Source: Madurella fahalii | Taxonomy: Eukaryota > Ascomycota > Sordariomycetes > Sordariales | Assembly: GCA_029876055.1 (NCBI GenBank) | Contig: CM056879.1 | Location: 2,418,001-2,482,000 of the forward strand | Direction: 5' to 3' | Length of the DNA stretch: 64,000 nucleotides | Shown here: positions 11,779 to 23,800 of the stretch, one piece after another | How the letters are laid out: each line of letters opens with the position of its first letter | Numbering within the stretch: position 1 is the stretch's first letter | Made by a program: the position numbers and the translations under genes | The notes under the pieces: generated by a model | What the model was told of the DNA's origin: nothing | Database searches by the model: none | The model's input: the letters and a program-made list of their open reading frames with translations, nothing else

Positions 11779-12460
11779 TTAGTGGGCCTCGTCCCTGATA
11801 AGGGCGACGATCATGCTATACAGGTAGAAGAAGAAGAGGACGAGATGAAAGCCGAGCTTGGTGAACGATTCCTGCGGCGGTTCATTAGCTCCGGTTTCCC
11901 TCCGACCGGGCTAGGCATGAAGTTGGTACCTTCTTGTGAACATTCAGCTTCCGGAAGATCTCGGTCGCATCCAGGAGGTGTGCGTTGTCAACGATCCTGC
12001 ATAATGTCAGTCTGATGATTTCCCCAACTGTTCAATGAATGCACGCACTTCTTGACGTTCCAGCCGAGAAGAGGCAAGTTGAGGATCAGGGGCAGCCAGT
12101 ATCCGTTGATGAGGAATAGGAAGGTCAGGAATCCGTGGACGGCGACTTCGGGGATGATGTACGTGTTCAGGCGGTTGCAGAGGTCAATAGGGTTGATGTA
12201 GTCGCTGCGCGTGCACAAAAGGTTAGCATTTCCATGCTGTCAACGAGTTGCGCAGGCAACAGCGGATATGACGTAGCTGGGCAAGCCGAGCGAGGCTACG
12301 CGCCCGAGCGCCCTCTGCCGCCCCAATTTGCCTGTCTCTGCTTTCCAGGGAGGCCATACCATTCCAGATCGCTGTACATGATGGTGAAGAACACCTGGAG
12401 GAAGAGGTTGACCGCGTTTATAATGACGGCGAAGAGGTATAACCACGCCTCGCCCGACAT
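11779..12460 (-). CDS. ERV14: ER-derived vesicle protein Erv14 / cornichon
   Basis: Four exons on the minus strand: 12460-12360, 12204-12049, 11996-11930 and 11871-11779. The introns have GTATGG..GCAG, GTGCGT..GCAG and GTACCA..GCAG ends. They assemble to 138 aa, the standard Erv14 length. Erv14/cornichon is a COPII cargo receptor that exports transmembrane proteins from the endoplasmic reticulum. The sequence starts MSGEAWLYLFAVIINAVNLF (first membrane segment), continues through CDYINPIDLCNRLN, the family signature, and two further membrane segments (VHGFLTFLFLINGYW; LVLFFFYLYSMIVAL), and ends in an acidic RDEAH tail. No single exon exceeds 156 bases, so intron-blind prediction would miss it. 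Confidence 0.96.
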
Positions 12461-13325
12461 TTTGGCGACTGTGATTCGAAAATAACTCGAGGTTGCTTGG
12501 AACTGGAGGGTTCGCGATACGTGTCGAAAGCTTCACCACAGGGCTCACAAGGTACGAGCCACAGTATGGGATAGGTATGACGACGAGATGCGGTGCGGTC
12601 GCAAGCTTGTGATAGGTGTTCGGATCGAAGGTTTTGCGCTGATTTTAGTAAAAGCTCGCGACGAAATATCGAGACAGGCCGGCAGGAGTGTCCGCTTGAT
12701 TACGTGGAGGTGGTGAAAGTGGAAAAGACGGGGGCGAGGCTCGCACACGTGAAAAGATGCGGATAGGTTCTGAGTTGTTTTGGCGGTTGACGCTGGGGAC
12801 GGGAAGCAGGCTGACCTAGCAAAATGATGGAAGCAAGGCGGCTAGGTTTTCTTGATGGCCCAAGCTTTACCGCAGCCCCTGCTCCACTGTTGCGAATCCC
12901 GCGCTTGGATTCGCTGCGAGGGGTGAGTGGGGTCCACGACGCTGTTCACAAAACTCGATAGGCCGAGGAACGTGTGCTACAACATTGCGAGATGGTTCTG
13001 TGGAAACGCCGAGTCTGGGGATAGTTACGGTATTTGGGTGCAAGAGCGGCAAAACCCACACCAGCGTTTAGACCAGCGCTGTTCACCCAAGCAGAAACAC
13101 GCTTCTCACACGGCTGAAAACTGACATTGTCCAGGAAGTCGGGCTCGGAGGGCACGCTGAGAGGCAGGTAAGCAGATATGCGCTACAAGGTGCGACGAGA
13201 AGGGACCGTCTCCACGTTGCGTCTACTTCCATGCCGAGCGATTGCCGGGTATCATGAATCTGCTGTACCGCAATGGCTCTATGCAGAACCCTCACCCTAG
13301 CAATCTCTGCATACCGCATACTGCT
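12461..13325. other. Intergenic, no supported gene
   Basis: Upstream of ERV14 and downstream of MAP1; no coding or RNA gene seen. Confidence 0.5.
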
Positions 13326-14706
13326 CTAATTTGTGCCATTCGCCGTCTCAGGCATCGGTATCGGCCCGCCGGGAGAGTCCGCCTTCCGCGCTGTGAGGAT
13401 CTCCACACCCGTCTCAGTGACGAGCAGCGTGTGTTCTATAGACCGGTTAGCTGACGTTCAACCTCGGTACTCGGGGGAGCTCACCAAACTGGGCAGTCCT
13501 TTTGCCGTCGATTGTCGTGCTCGTCCAGTTATCAGGCCACGTCACGTCCCTAAACTTTCCCAGTGCAATCATGGGCTCAATGGTAAAAGTCATGCCCGGT
13601 TTGCACTCGCCAACGGCCTTATTCTTGGCATAGTGCGGGATGTTGGGCGGGCAGTGGAAGATGCTGTTGATTCCGTGGCCGACGTAGGTGCGGATGACGC
13701 TGCAGTTCTTGGACTTGGCGTGCGCCTCAATGACGTTGCCAAAATCGCGGAACAGCGTACCGGGCTTCACCAGCTTGATGGCCTCCTCAAGACACTCGCG
13801 CGCAGTCTCCACCACCCGGACCGAATCGGGGTCGGCTTTGGCCCGGTCTCCGACGTAATATGTCTCGTTCAGATCGCCGTGGTAGCCCTCGTGGTAGAGG
13901 GTCACGTCGAGGTTCACGATATCGCCGTCTAGTAGCACGCGCTTGTCGGGGATGCCGTGGCAGATGACCTCGTTGACCGAGGTGCAAACCGACTTGGGGA
14001 AGTGGTTGTAATTCAAGGGTGACGGGTAGGACTTATTCAGGAGTTAGCCGCCAGCTGCGCAGGTGCAGAACGATACGGGAGCGCTCACATTCCGCTCAAT
14101 GCAGGCCTTGTGGACAATCTCGTCAATCTCATCCGTCGTGATGCCCGGCCGGAGTGCCGCGGCGGCGATATCCAACACCTCTCGCGCCAGCCGGCACACC
14201 TTACGCATAGCCTCCTGTCCCTTGGCATCCAGCTGCTCGATCTTGTTGCCCCGGACCCTGCCTCCATTGGGAATGCCAGTTTCCGCGTAGTCGGGGTGCG
14301 GTATCGACTTAGGCACCTCGCGCCTCGGCGAGAGGGGGTAGACTGGCCGTAAGGGCCCGGTGAAGCGGAAGGTCGGGAACGGGTTGAAGTAGCCGGTTTC
14401 TGGATCAGGTTTAGAGACGGCCTTTGGAGGGAAGAGGTGGCTAAAAATACTGTTCTCTTGCTTGTGGATGTCTTTGTGTGTAGCCTGCCAGTAGAAAAGG
14501 TGAGCAAGTGCGCAGGGGATTGCTTTGAGCCAAGGATGGAGGGGCAGCAGGTCCCGGCATACCCAGTTCTTCTTGAAGCAATCCTGCGAGCAAAAGTAGC
14601 TGTCCTTGATGCCCAAACTCAGACATTTGGGACATTGCAGGGAACTAGCATCGTTATCGCAGTCAACGCCCAGGCATTTCCTCTTCGTGGGCGGTTCTTC
14701 GGCCAT
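13326..14706 (-). CDS. MAP1: Methionine aminopeptidase type 1
   Basis: Minus-strand exons 14706-14563, 14484-14089, 14031-13485 and 13435-13326 (all GT..AG; the third has GTGAGC..TAAG) give 398 aa. The enzyme removes initiator Met from nascent chains at the ribosome. Residues 1-60 contain the eukaryotic zinc-finger region (CLGVDC, CPKC, CSQDC, then His at THKDIH), which distinguishes the cytosolic type 1 enzyme. The pita-bread catalytic domain shows the metal ligands in order: NLDVTLYHEG (Asp), HGDLNETY (Asp), YVGHGINS (His), FTIEPMI (Glu) and, only after splicing exon 3 to exon 4, AQFEHTLLVT (Glu). The SYPSPLNYNHFPKS junction is likewise created by splicing. All catalytic residues are present and the gene looks functional. 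Confidence 0.96.
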
Positions 14707-15130
14707 GGTGCTGGGAGGACTGGATAGAGAGGAGGGGCAGGCAAAATCGGCAAGGGTTTCGCACGGAGCAAGAAGTACTGCGCCAAAAGGATCTTGGTTG
14801 TCGGCAATACCAGGCGGCTAGGTGCAGGATATCCCAAAGGTGTCGAGAAAAGGCTCCTCAGGCCTTTTATTTACGTGCAGTTGGTGTCGCACAGGCAGCG
14901 GCCGAGGCGCAGTATTTTCGTCTGGCTGCTCGACTCGTGGCGCAGGGGTTCACCTGCGACGAGGCAGAGGCCCGTTGCTTACCTAACCAGGGTACGGAGA
15001 CTGCTCTTCTCCCGGACCCATCCGACGGTAACCGGGACCCAGATCAGGCGATGCATCCAGTTTGAATTCTGAGCTTCGGAATCTGACATCGGAAAGCGAC
15101 ATTGTGCAGGTTTCAGTGTCGGGGTCTACA
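14707..15130. promoter_or_regulatory. Divergent promoter region MAP1 / BNA4
   Basis: 424 bases between the start codons of two divergently transcribed genes; both promoters must lie here. No clear TATA motif or repeated operator is visible. Confidence 0.5.
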
Positions 15131-16912
15131 ATGGGCAAAAGGCAGAAAGTTGTTGTTATTGGCGCCGGCCCAGTCGGCTCCCTAGCGGCTCTGTACGCCG
15201 CCAACCGCGGTGATGATGTAGAAATCTACGAGCTTCGGAGTGGTGAGTCGTTTAGTCTAAACTCTCCTGCTTCTCGCAACGCTAGCAATGCGTTAGTCCG
15301 TTGACGCTATAGCTAGACCTCCGCGATCCCTCAACCACTCCGTTGAATTTCACCAAATCCATCAACCTTGCCCTCTCAGAACGCGGCATCAATGCCATGC
15401 GCCATGCCGGCCAAGCGAAACTCATCGATCATGTCCTGGGTGTTACCATCCCCATGCGCGGCCGCATGATCCACGGGCGGCGAGCTAACGGCCATCTCTA
15501 TGAGGAATCCCAAGACTACGACGTGCACGGGCGGGTGAGAGTCTTGCGGACTGTCCGGTACTCCCTTCTGACAGCTGACATGAACAGTCAATCCTCGCCA
15601 TCGACCGCGGCGGTCTCAACAAGCGGCTACTGGACATTCTAGCCGAGATGCCAAACGTCACCTTCTTCTTCAATCATAAACTCACGGGAGCCGATTTTCG
15701 GAAGAACAAGGCCTGGTTCGAAGTGCGACAACAAAACGGAGTCGTCGCTCAAGGACAAAGAGCCCAAGAGATCGAGACTGATTTCGACCTCATGATTGGT
15801 GCTGATGGCGCTCACTCGGCGGTGAGGTACCACATGATGAAGTACACGCGCATGGACTACCAGCAAGTCTACATCGACACTCTGTGGTGCGAGTTCCAGA
15901 TCCAGCCGAAGACGACGGCTCCAGACGCGGATTTGATTTCCAAGTTCAGGATATCCCCCAACCACCTGCACATCTGGCCCGGCCGGGAATTCATGTTCAT
16001 CGCCATTCCCAGCGATGTATGCAGCCTCCCTTTTCTCCTAGTGACTTTTTACACTAACTATCCCTAAACCTCCAGGACGGCACCTTCACCTGCACCCTGT
16101 TCGCGCCGGCCGCTCTCTACGAGCACCTCGAGTCGGACCCCACGGGCGCCCTCATCCCGCCCTTCTTCGACGAGCACTTCCCGGGGGTCACAGACCTCAT
16201 CCCGCCGGGGGAACTCATTGCCTCGTTCCGCAAGAACCCCCATCTCCCTCTCATCAGCATCAAGTGCTCGCCGCACCACTTCTCGTCCTCGGTGGTCATC
16301 GTCGGCGACGCCGCCCACGCCATGGTCCCCTTCTACGGGCAGGGGATGAACGCGGGGCTGGAGGACGTGCGCATCCTGTTCGACGTGCTCGACAAGCACG
16401 CGCGCATGGACGACGAGCTGCGGCACGGCGGAAGTGGTAATGGCGGTGGCGGTGGCGGTGGCGGTGGCGGTGGCGGTGACGGTGACGTAGACCGGTCCGG
16501 GTCCCGCGCCCGCGCGCTGGCCGAGTACTCGGCCGTGCGGATCCCCGACGCGCACGCCATCAACGACCTGGCGCTGCAGAACTATGTCGAGATGCGCGCC
16601 GGCGTGCTGTCGCCCGCGTACAGGGTCAGGAAATTCTTCGAGGAGGCGCTGTCAAAGTACCTGCCGTGGCTGGGGTGGCAGACAAAGTACGCGCGCGTGT
16701 CGTTTGGGAATGAGAGGTACTCGGAGGTGGTAGCGCGGAGCGAGCATCAGGGGAGGGTACTGGCGAGGGGCCTGGTTGGAGCGGTCGGGCTGCCGCTTCT
16801 TGTGGGCGGGATGGTGTTGCTGGTGAGGTATAAGAAGGCTGTGGACGTTGGGCTGCGAGCGGCGTTTGGGAATGTAGATTCGATGGTGGAATTCATGGCA
16901 ATGAGGGCTTGA
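15131..16912 (+). CDS. BNA4: Kynurenine 3-monooxygenase
   Basis: Exons 15131-15242, 15317-15534, 15588-16016 and 16076-16912 (GTGAGT, GTGAGA and GTATGC donors) give 531 aa. The enzyme hydroxylates L-kynurenine to 3-hydroxykynurenine with NADPH and FAD at the mitochondrial outer membrane, in de novo NAD synthesis. Seen: the FAD dinucleotide fold VVVIGAGPVGSLAALYAA, the substrate-region NFTKSINLALSERGINAMR, the DG motif MIGADGAHSAVR, and VVIVGDAAHAMVPFYGQGMN (second FAD motif). A hydrophobic C-terminal stretch (LVGAVGLPLLVGGMVLLV) fits the membrane anchor. Odd: a Gly-rich insertion encoded by about eight GGTGGC-type units at 16440-16485 between the GDAAH motif and the anchor. The family is usually 450-510 aa; the extra length is this insert. 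Confidence 0.94.
16437..16490 (+). repeat. GGTGGC minisatellite-like tract coding poly-Gly
   Basis: In-frame hexamer-like tract inside BNA4, giving about ten consecutive Gly followed by GDGD. Purely coding low complexity; length variation is expected between isolates. Confidence 0.85.
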
Positions 16913-17549
16913 GGTGCCGTGTTGGAGAGAGGGAATTGGGTTCTTGGATTTACTAGAAGCGAATCGGACAATGGATAATTAAGCATACCTCACATACCTG
17001 TTACGTGCACTCAGAGCTACGAAATAACACGTTTTGATGTTCGCCACTTGGCTAGAAAGTTGCCCACTAGTAGTATTTGGGATTTCAATAATGTAATGGG
17101 GCTTTATCGCGACTACTACCTAGACTGAATACTTCCCGAGGGCTAGTCAGAGGCTCCATAACCAGAACATGAGGCCGCGATGACTTGCGATGCTCATTTG
17201 ACTTGAATATCATACAATGCAGCGCTGCAGGCTAAGCAACGTTGCTGCTGGTTCTTCTGCCTTGTTTCTGTAAGAAAAGAAGAGACCAAAAAATATCAAT
17301 CTAGTCTGTCTGACCATCAGATAATCCACCGCTTGCGCATAACCGTATAACAATCCACGAAAGCGGTCTCTAAGCGGGGGTTCATCTACGTCTAGAGTCT
17401 ACGAGGCCTAATTCTTTGCCCCAGACCAGCCGTCCTCTAGTGCTCTTAGGTACAGTATAAAGATCGAATACTTATCATTTAACCCCCGTTCCAAGCTTTG
17501 GGGTAATCCGACTGCACGCACACTAGGGTACAATTTGGCGAGGATAACC
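16913..17549. other. Convergent 3' region
   Basis: AT-richer 640 bases between the convergent ends of BNA4 and the antiporter gene. No gene seen. Confidence 0.5.
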
Positions 17550-19381
17550 CTAGTACTTGATGCGCACCTTCTCGTCCGCGAAACTGATGGACGAGTTGCT
17601 CAAACCCTTCGTGACGGGCAGCTCAGCCTCGTTGAAGACAGGCCTCGAGAATCGGTTGAAAGCGATAAAAGTCTGCCTATCGCCCACGGTGGCGTTGACA
17701 GGTGTGGGCACGCGCATCGAGAGGCGGCGCACCTCGACGGCATCTTCCTGGATCGGCTTGACGCCGTAGAAGCTGTAGATCACCGAGAGAGCCGGGATCG
17801 ACAGGCCGTGGACCACAATGGAGAACAACACGAGCCAGTACACGACCGGAATCATGGCGCGCACCAGGTTGGTCTCTTCGAGGTCGCCGTGGCCGAGCTC
17901 GGGGAACAGATGGCGCGTGTGCTCCACGTAGAAGACGGCGCCGATGCCGATGGGCCCAAAGTAACCCATGAAGAAGGCCTCTTTGTAGTTCTTGCAGACT
18001 TTGGGCATGAACTTGTACGTCATAAGAATTGCGGGGATGCGCCGGAGGAGCAGAACGAGCACGCCCAAGCCGATAAGACGCCCGTATGTGAGGCCGGTGG
18101 TGTCGGGTTGGTGGAACTCGCTCCACGGGATGATGGTGCCGATATACATAAAACCGCCAAAGTTGAGCAGGACGTCCATGCACGAGTTGACCTCGTCGTG
18201 CCGTGCCTCAGTTTCGCGGAGGTACTCGCCGTCCCAGTTCATGGCATTGCCGGCGACGAAACAAGCAAGCAGGTCGTCCGTTCCGAGCATGCCGCAGACA
18301 CCAACGAGCCAGAGCTAACGTGAATCCTAACATTAGCGTACAATCTTTCTTACGATGCTGACTGGGGGGGGGGAGGGGGCAGTGGGAGGCTTACGCCGAT
18401 GGCGGTGGGGTAGAGAAGGTAACTCTCCGAGTCAACCCATTTCCTTCAGACTCAGTCAGCAGTTATCTAGGCTAGGCCTAGGTTGATGGTATTTTGATCC
18501 CTTACCTGCGAAGAGCAAACTTCAACGCGATTCCACTAACAAAGCCAACTAGAGCGCCAATAGCCACCGACATGATAACGATGTACAACCATGTCTCGAC
18601 AAACCAGTTCTTCAAAGCAACCCCCACGCCTCCCCCGAGCCGCCCGACCTCTCCGGCGCGGGCCAGGAGAGGGAACGCGCGTTCGTGAACAGCAGCAGCT
18701 GTACCGGCGCCCGGAACGTCGGCGTGGCGGATCAGATAGGTGGCAAGCATGAGAAAGGGGAAACCAAAGCCGTCGTTGGCCCCGGCCTCGGACGAGATGA
18801 TCTCGCGCAGGGCGCGGGGGACATATTTGTCCGCAAACGGTCCCTTGGCAATGGCCTGCGACAGGATTGGGTCGGTGCATGTCACACACGACCCGATGAC
18901 CAGGGCGGCGAGAAGGGTGATGTTGGGCACGGTGGCGAGCAGGCAGAGCGTAGTGCACAACCACATGATGGTCATGATGGGCAGCAGGCAGAGCGCCATC
19001 TCCTTCCACCGCGCCTGTTGGTACTTGGCCGGCAGCTGGAAGCCGGCAATGACGAGCTGCACGCCGATTACCACTCGGGCCATGCCCAGGGTGATGTCGC
19101 TCGTCTGGCCCTCAGCTGCAGATCCCCATCGTGAGCTGTCGATGAACTTTGCTGCGATAGGCCCGAGGATGACTCCGATGAGGACGGCGGGAACTGGCGG
19201 AGATGGTTAAAAACTGATACGATGCCAGGTGGCAGATATGCCACGTATCTGGGATATGCTCACGAGCTTCGCCCAAGAACCACCGGCTCTTGATGAGGAC
19301 GGAAATGATGCCATAGAGCAGGATAAAGGCGCCCAGCACGCTCAAGACGATGTTGAGCTCGCTGACATCGAGGTTCGGCAT
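17550..19381 (-). CDS. Na+/H+ antiporter, CPA1/NhaP-type plasma-membrane transporter
   Basis: Minus-strand exons 19381-19264, 19193-18506, 18443-18395 and 18314-17550 give 539 aa; the third exon is only 49 bases. The protein exchanges cytosolic Na+ or K+ for protons, and is related to yeast Nha1 and fission yeast Sod2. It starts MPNLDVSELNIVLSVLGAF, followed by ALPAVLIGVILGP made at the first splice junction. Seen along the chain: about 12 hydrophobic segments, VTCTDPILSQAI (conserved TDP), SEAGANDGFGFPF (the Asn-Asp ion-binding pair), and MLGTDDLLACFVAGNAMNWD, a conserved family block. The long hydrophilic C-terminus of Nha1 is missing, so this is the short form. An in-frame upstream Met exists at 19453, but the chosen start matches the family. 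Confidence 0.92.
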
Positions 19382-21376
19382 CTTGGCAACCAAGACGGGA
19401 GGGGCCAAGAGGCTTGGCTCGGCGAGAATGCCGAAGTGTGTCTTGGCTAGCAAGAGGCTGCCTGAGGACAGAGCGGGAGCGTCGACAGCACAAAGGGGGA
19501 AAGGAAGGAAAGGAAAGGAAACGACAAAAAGAAGGTGAAGCTAACAACGGAAAAGGAGCGCACCACTAAATACAAGAAAAAGCTAGGAGAGCGCATCCAG
19601 TACCTCTCTCCCGTTAATGCTAGACTGCCAGAGTCTCCAAGAAAAGGACAAGAAGGGTAAAATGGAAGCTAAGGCGGGATCGCCGGCTGGTAATGAGCGA
19701 AGAATCGCGCCTTCTTAATCCCTCGCCGGCTCGGGGGGATGGATCAGAAGAGGGCCCGCAGCTGAGCCCCCATGCCAAGGGGATCATCAACGTGAAAGAG
19801 ACGGATGGGGGCTTGCTCGGTCGCCTACAGTACCCGCGTACCGGGCCTGACCTTGAAGTGGCAAGCGGAGCCGACGCCAGTGCACCGTCTCGAAACTCGC
19901 GCCAGCCGCAAGCCTGCAATGTTTGGTCCAGAGCTTCGAGATGCTGGGGACTGCTCCGCGCAGGGAGACGTCACCGGAAGCTCTGCATTGCGATCAGCAC
20001 AGGGGCACGCTAGCCACCGTGATCCAGTCCTTGGGCAGCCTCGCGCGAATCCGCACGTCTCGCCAAGACCCGGCTGTAACTCGGCGGATACAGGGATGGC
20101 TAGCGATGGGAGAGACAGTGCCTCAGCGCTTGGCGAGTCGCGACTCAGGGGCGTGTTTTGCCTGGCCCCCGACGTGCAACAGCACGCCAAGCTGGGCAAT
20201 TGCTGGTTGTTTGACCCACAATTCTGCGTCGGATCTGCGGATGGGCGAGCATCTTGGAGAATGCCAAGGGCGTTTGCCATGGCTATTTCGAGATGAAAGA
20301 GCGGAAACGGCTATCGGGTTTCAACTTGACGATTTGCGCTTCTATGCGTGGGGTCGTGCCAGATAACCGCACGCTCGCCGATTAGCCAGGAAAGGCCCAA
20401 TTTGCGGGAATTTTTATATGCGGTTCTGCCCTGAAAGCACAGTACACGTAGGCTCCCTGCGCCCGAAAGTCAGGCGGAGCAGCGGAGACACCCTAGCTGT
20501 TTGAAGCCTGCAGGTTTATGGCTCGTCGGCCCCCAGCTCAGACTCATGACGGGACCACATCAATATCGCGCCCGTGCCTACTGCTAGTGTGGTTGTGGGA
20601 AATGAACCGCCATGGCGCATTCGGTCCAGAACGCGAATAGCCAGTAACAGGGAACATGGCCATCTCCTCAGAACGCTTCCCAAAGAAAAGGCTTATTCAG
20701 CCATGGTCTCCATCCATCCCTAAGCTCCATCCAACTCTACTGTACAGTACTGAAGGAAGCCACCTGTGGTCCCTTGAGCTGGTTGCTGGCTTTTGCGAGT
20801 CCTGAGCTGAGCCCTGTCATCCAGTGCTGATTTCAGAGAGGTCTAGGTCAAAGTCGATTTACCGCCCAGTTTCGGAATGCTGGTCAACAGGGGTTTTGTC
20901 CGTCCGGGAACTGTGGAATGTCACGTGTGCGTTGCCTCGATTGGGCCTCATCAAAACAGTCAGTTCTGGTCGGCTCGCCCCACCCGGTTCTCTGGCGAGG
21001 GAGTGGTAGGTGTCTTCCGATACTCAAACGGAAGCTGCACCAGCCTGGCGTCTAAAGAGAATACTCCTATGCACGTATACCCTGTCAGGTTTCGAAGCCT
21101 GGACAACTGTTGTCGCTTCCTATTATCAATTGAAACTGAAGTATCTCTACCTTCTGTGTGTCCAATTAAGCCGGGCTTCCAAGAGATGCCCTCTCAGCTT
21201 GCTGCAACACCCCATCAGTGCTTCAATACACCGCAAACGGGCCAGCTTGCATGTCCTGGGTCCATTTAACACATGTGTGGATTTCTCTAATTACTCTACG
21301 AAGGCCGCGGAGCCCGGCATATACCGCTCGAGGGTCTGGGGCTATTGACGCCGGCGGCATTGACCACCGGGATTAA
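19382..21376. other. Intergenic, 2 kb without supported gene
   Basis: Start of the gene-poor border of the accessory block. Several open frames of up to about 160 codons occur on both strands but none has a domain, sensible splice sites or family-like composition. Confidence 0.5.
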
Positions 21377-21556
21377 TTAAACGAAGCCGCATTGCCCGCA
21401 CTCCCACACATTGTAGCCGTAGGTGTCGAAATGGCTTGTGTCGCGCATGTGTTGCTGGTAGGCGTGCTCACTGCGGAAGTATGCGTCACACGTCTCACAC
21501 CTGACTCCAGGGGGCTGTGCCCAGTCGAGCGGCAGTGGTCCCCCCCAACGTGCCAT
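21377..21556 (-). CDS. Small C2H2-type zinc-finger protein or exon fragment
   Basis: An open minus-strand frame ends at 21377. From the ATG at 21556 it gives 59 aa: a WGGPLPLDW leader, then CETCDAYFRSEHAYQQHM and a following His, the C-x2-C-x12-H-x5-H pattern of fungal C2H2 fingers that recognise nucleic acids. It then reads WECGQCGFV and stops, as if a second finger had begun, so the unit may be truncated or continue through an unrecognised intron (GTTTAA at the end). An upstream in-frame ATG near 21595 would add about 13 residues. Function unknown. Confidence 0.45.
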   Translation of the reverse strand: MARWGGPLPLDWAQPPGVRCETCDAYFRSEHAYQQHMRDTSHFDTYGYNVWECGQCGFV

Positions 21557-22043
21557 CCCCCGCCTGGAATGCCTTGCCGCAAGTTCCATACTCGCACATA
21601 GAGGCTGGAAGTGGGCGAGCGAGGTGTGGAAGGTCACCTTGGTACTAGGTGCGGCACGCGTCACGGAAAAAGAATATGTTTTGAATATTTCCAGCACGCC
21701 CTTCCTGGCTGATACTCGCTGCCAATACATACATGAGAGCACCGGGTTGGCTGCGAAACGTACACGGGTGCGAGGAAGTAGGCTCGTCACAGTTCAAGAT
21801 AAGGTAGAAGAAAGAATCAAGAGCTTGGCCTGGGAAGTGCTGCGGAAAAGGGAACATGGAAAGAGATCTCGTCTGTCGAAGCAATTTGCGGACTGGCACT
21901 TTCAACTTCTTCCAAAAAGACTCTATTTTATAATAGCCTTGGGTACTTGGAGATTCAATTGAAGCCTTTTCCTTCGAGCCCCGCGCAACGGCGTGACGTG
22001 GACATAAACCCACCAGCCATCCGCCCGCCTCCTGCTGTGTACT

Positions 22044-23790
22044 TCAACCACAATGAACTCTGCCACCGCCAGCTCGCTGTGTTTCCCGAAGGCATATTGA
22101 TTTGACCTTCTTTCTTACTCTTTGACTTTCCAACAGCTCCATGTATGCTAGCTTCTCTTCCCCTTCCCACTGAGGGATGTCCGTGTACAAGTTCGCATGG
22201 GCAGAAATTCGCGTCGGTTTGAGCGTGACCGCGAATGATTCCTCCTGGCCGCTGGAAAACACAAAGCGCGGCTGCCCCTGGCCCCCGGACAGCATCGGAA
22301 TCAGGTGGATTTCGTCGCCAAGCTCCCGTCGCGTCTCACTGAACTTCCCTACGTAGACATATTGGAGTTGGAAAGGGGATTTTGCCCGGCAAGGTCCCTT
22401 CAAGATAATCTTGTCTCTTCGTTGAGTTCGGGGGCCTGTGTACCCGGCGACCTAGCCGTTGTTCCCTGCGAGACTGAACCTCACAATGGGCTTCATCACA
22501 GGGAGTAAAGTGAAAGAATAGCTGTCGGCTCCAGACTGGAATAGCGGATGAGCTATTCTAAAATTCGCAAGCGGTCCGTCCCAATCCGTCCAATTTGAGG
22601 AGCTCTCGCCATGGTGCGCGCGTTGGATTGGGATTCTCATCTGGATCACCCGCCGCTTCATCCCGAATTCGGGTCCAGGTGCAGGAACGCCGATTGGCGA
22701 GACGGGGATTTGCAGAAGACACCTGGGGGTCGCTCATACACAGTCAGAGTGCATAGCGATTTTGGGCTGCCGCAGTTGAGTAATGATATGTGCCATACAC
22801 CAGTCCTGCGGTTCTGGAGAGGAACTGGCACTGGCAGCTCGGGTTTCTCGAACTCAGATAGCCGAACGACTGGAAACTCCATTTCAATTCGGTTTCTATT
22901 GATTGACGGTTTCGATCCAAAAGAAGCGACGGATTGGATTTATACGGCCATGTTTCACATCTAGCGACACTGTGGCACCATCGAAACCAAAAGGGCGAAG
23001 TGTCGAGAATATCCTCGTGGTCGTGGGTGATGGAATCGTCCTAGAATTGGCGCAAGGTCTCTTCTTGCAGCCGCATAAACGCTCGGGGCCCTTCGCAATA
23101 TAGAAGCGGCATGCTGATATCGAACAAAGCCGAGGAGACAGTAAGCCATGTCCTCGAGGCGGGCCATGTGCCGGTGAGCTCCCCACCATGTCTTCTGAGC
23201 AGCGGAAAAGTGTCCAAGGCCTCCGGTCGAGAGGAAGTACTTGGCGTTGACGTTGGTGATCTCGAAAATGAGAGGGAACGAAGTCTGCCCTTGAGCCGAT
23301 CTCTTTCCAGTCGGCGCCGTAGAAATAAACAACCAGAGGTGCCATAAGCTCCTGCAGCGTCCAGCCAGGAGTGAACCAGCGCGATTTCTGGAGGGTGCTA
23401 GCGATCGGGTAGGGATCCTCGGCCGCATCTACATCACTCGAGAAGACGGCTTCTCTGTACCACCTGGACATTGAATTCATGGCTTCGGAGAGCTCAGATC
23501 AGCTGGATTTGTCGATGCAGCAAGTGTCGACGTAGTGTGTACCTTCGTGTTAGCAAGCGCGCTGGGCCAAGGATCAATGCCAGATGCGTGTAATGTACTC
23601 GAAACCATTTTTGACAGCTTGGGCACAGGCTCCTGTCAGCTTCCCGAATCCGCGTCGAGACTGGGCGGAGCTTTGTTGGACATATTGTGTGACACTGCAG
23701 GGAGCGAAAGGCAGCTCAGGAATAGATCGTTGGTAGGAGAAAAGAAGAGAAAGTGTGCCTTGTTTTGATCCCAGTATGTGGGAGACTTTG
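22044..23790 (-). pseudogene. HET-domain (heterokaryon incompatibility) gene, degraded
   Basis: Minus strand, read 5' to 3' from about 23790. HET landmarks appear in order but in different frames: an LSH..G-like start (23765-23785), GFGKLTGACAQAVKNGFEYI (23600-23665), YVDTCCIDKSS then TGA (23499-23501) then SELSEAMNSMSRWYREA, SRWFTPGWTLQELMAP, KRLEDMAYCLLG-like text in a second frame, FDISMPLLYCEGPRAFMRLQEE in a third frame, and a TAG at 23041-23043. Intact HET proteins have these as one chain: D-T-C-C-I-D, R-W-F-T-R-G-W-T-L-Q-E-L, then L-L-G-I-F-D-V-N-M-P-L-L-Y-G-E-G. The tail (22044-22900) keeps C-terminal HET-like stretches. At least two stops and two frame changes show it is not functional. 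Its 5' end abuts the inverted-repeat element at 23801. Confidence 0.85.
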
Positions 23791-23800
23791 AGCGGTATAT

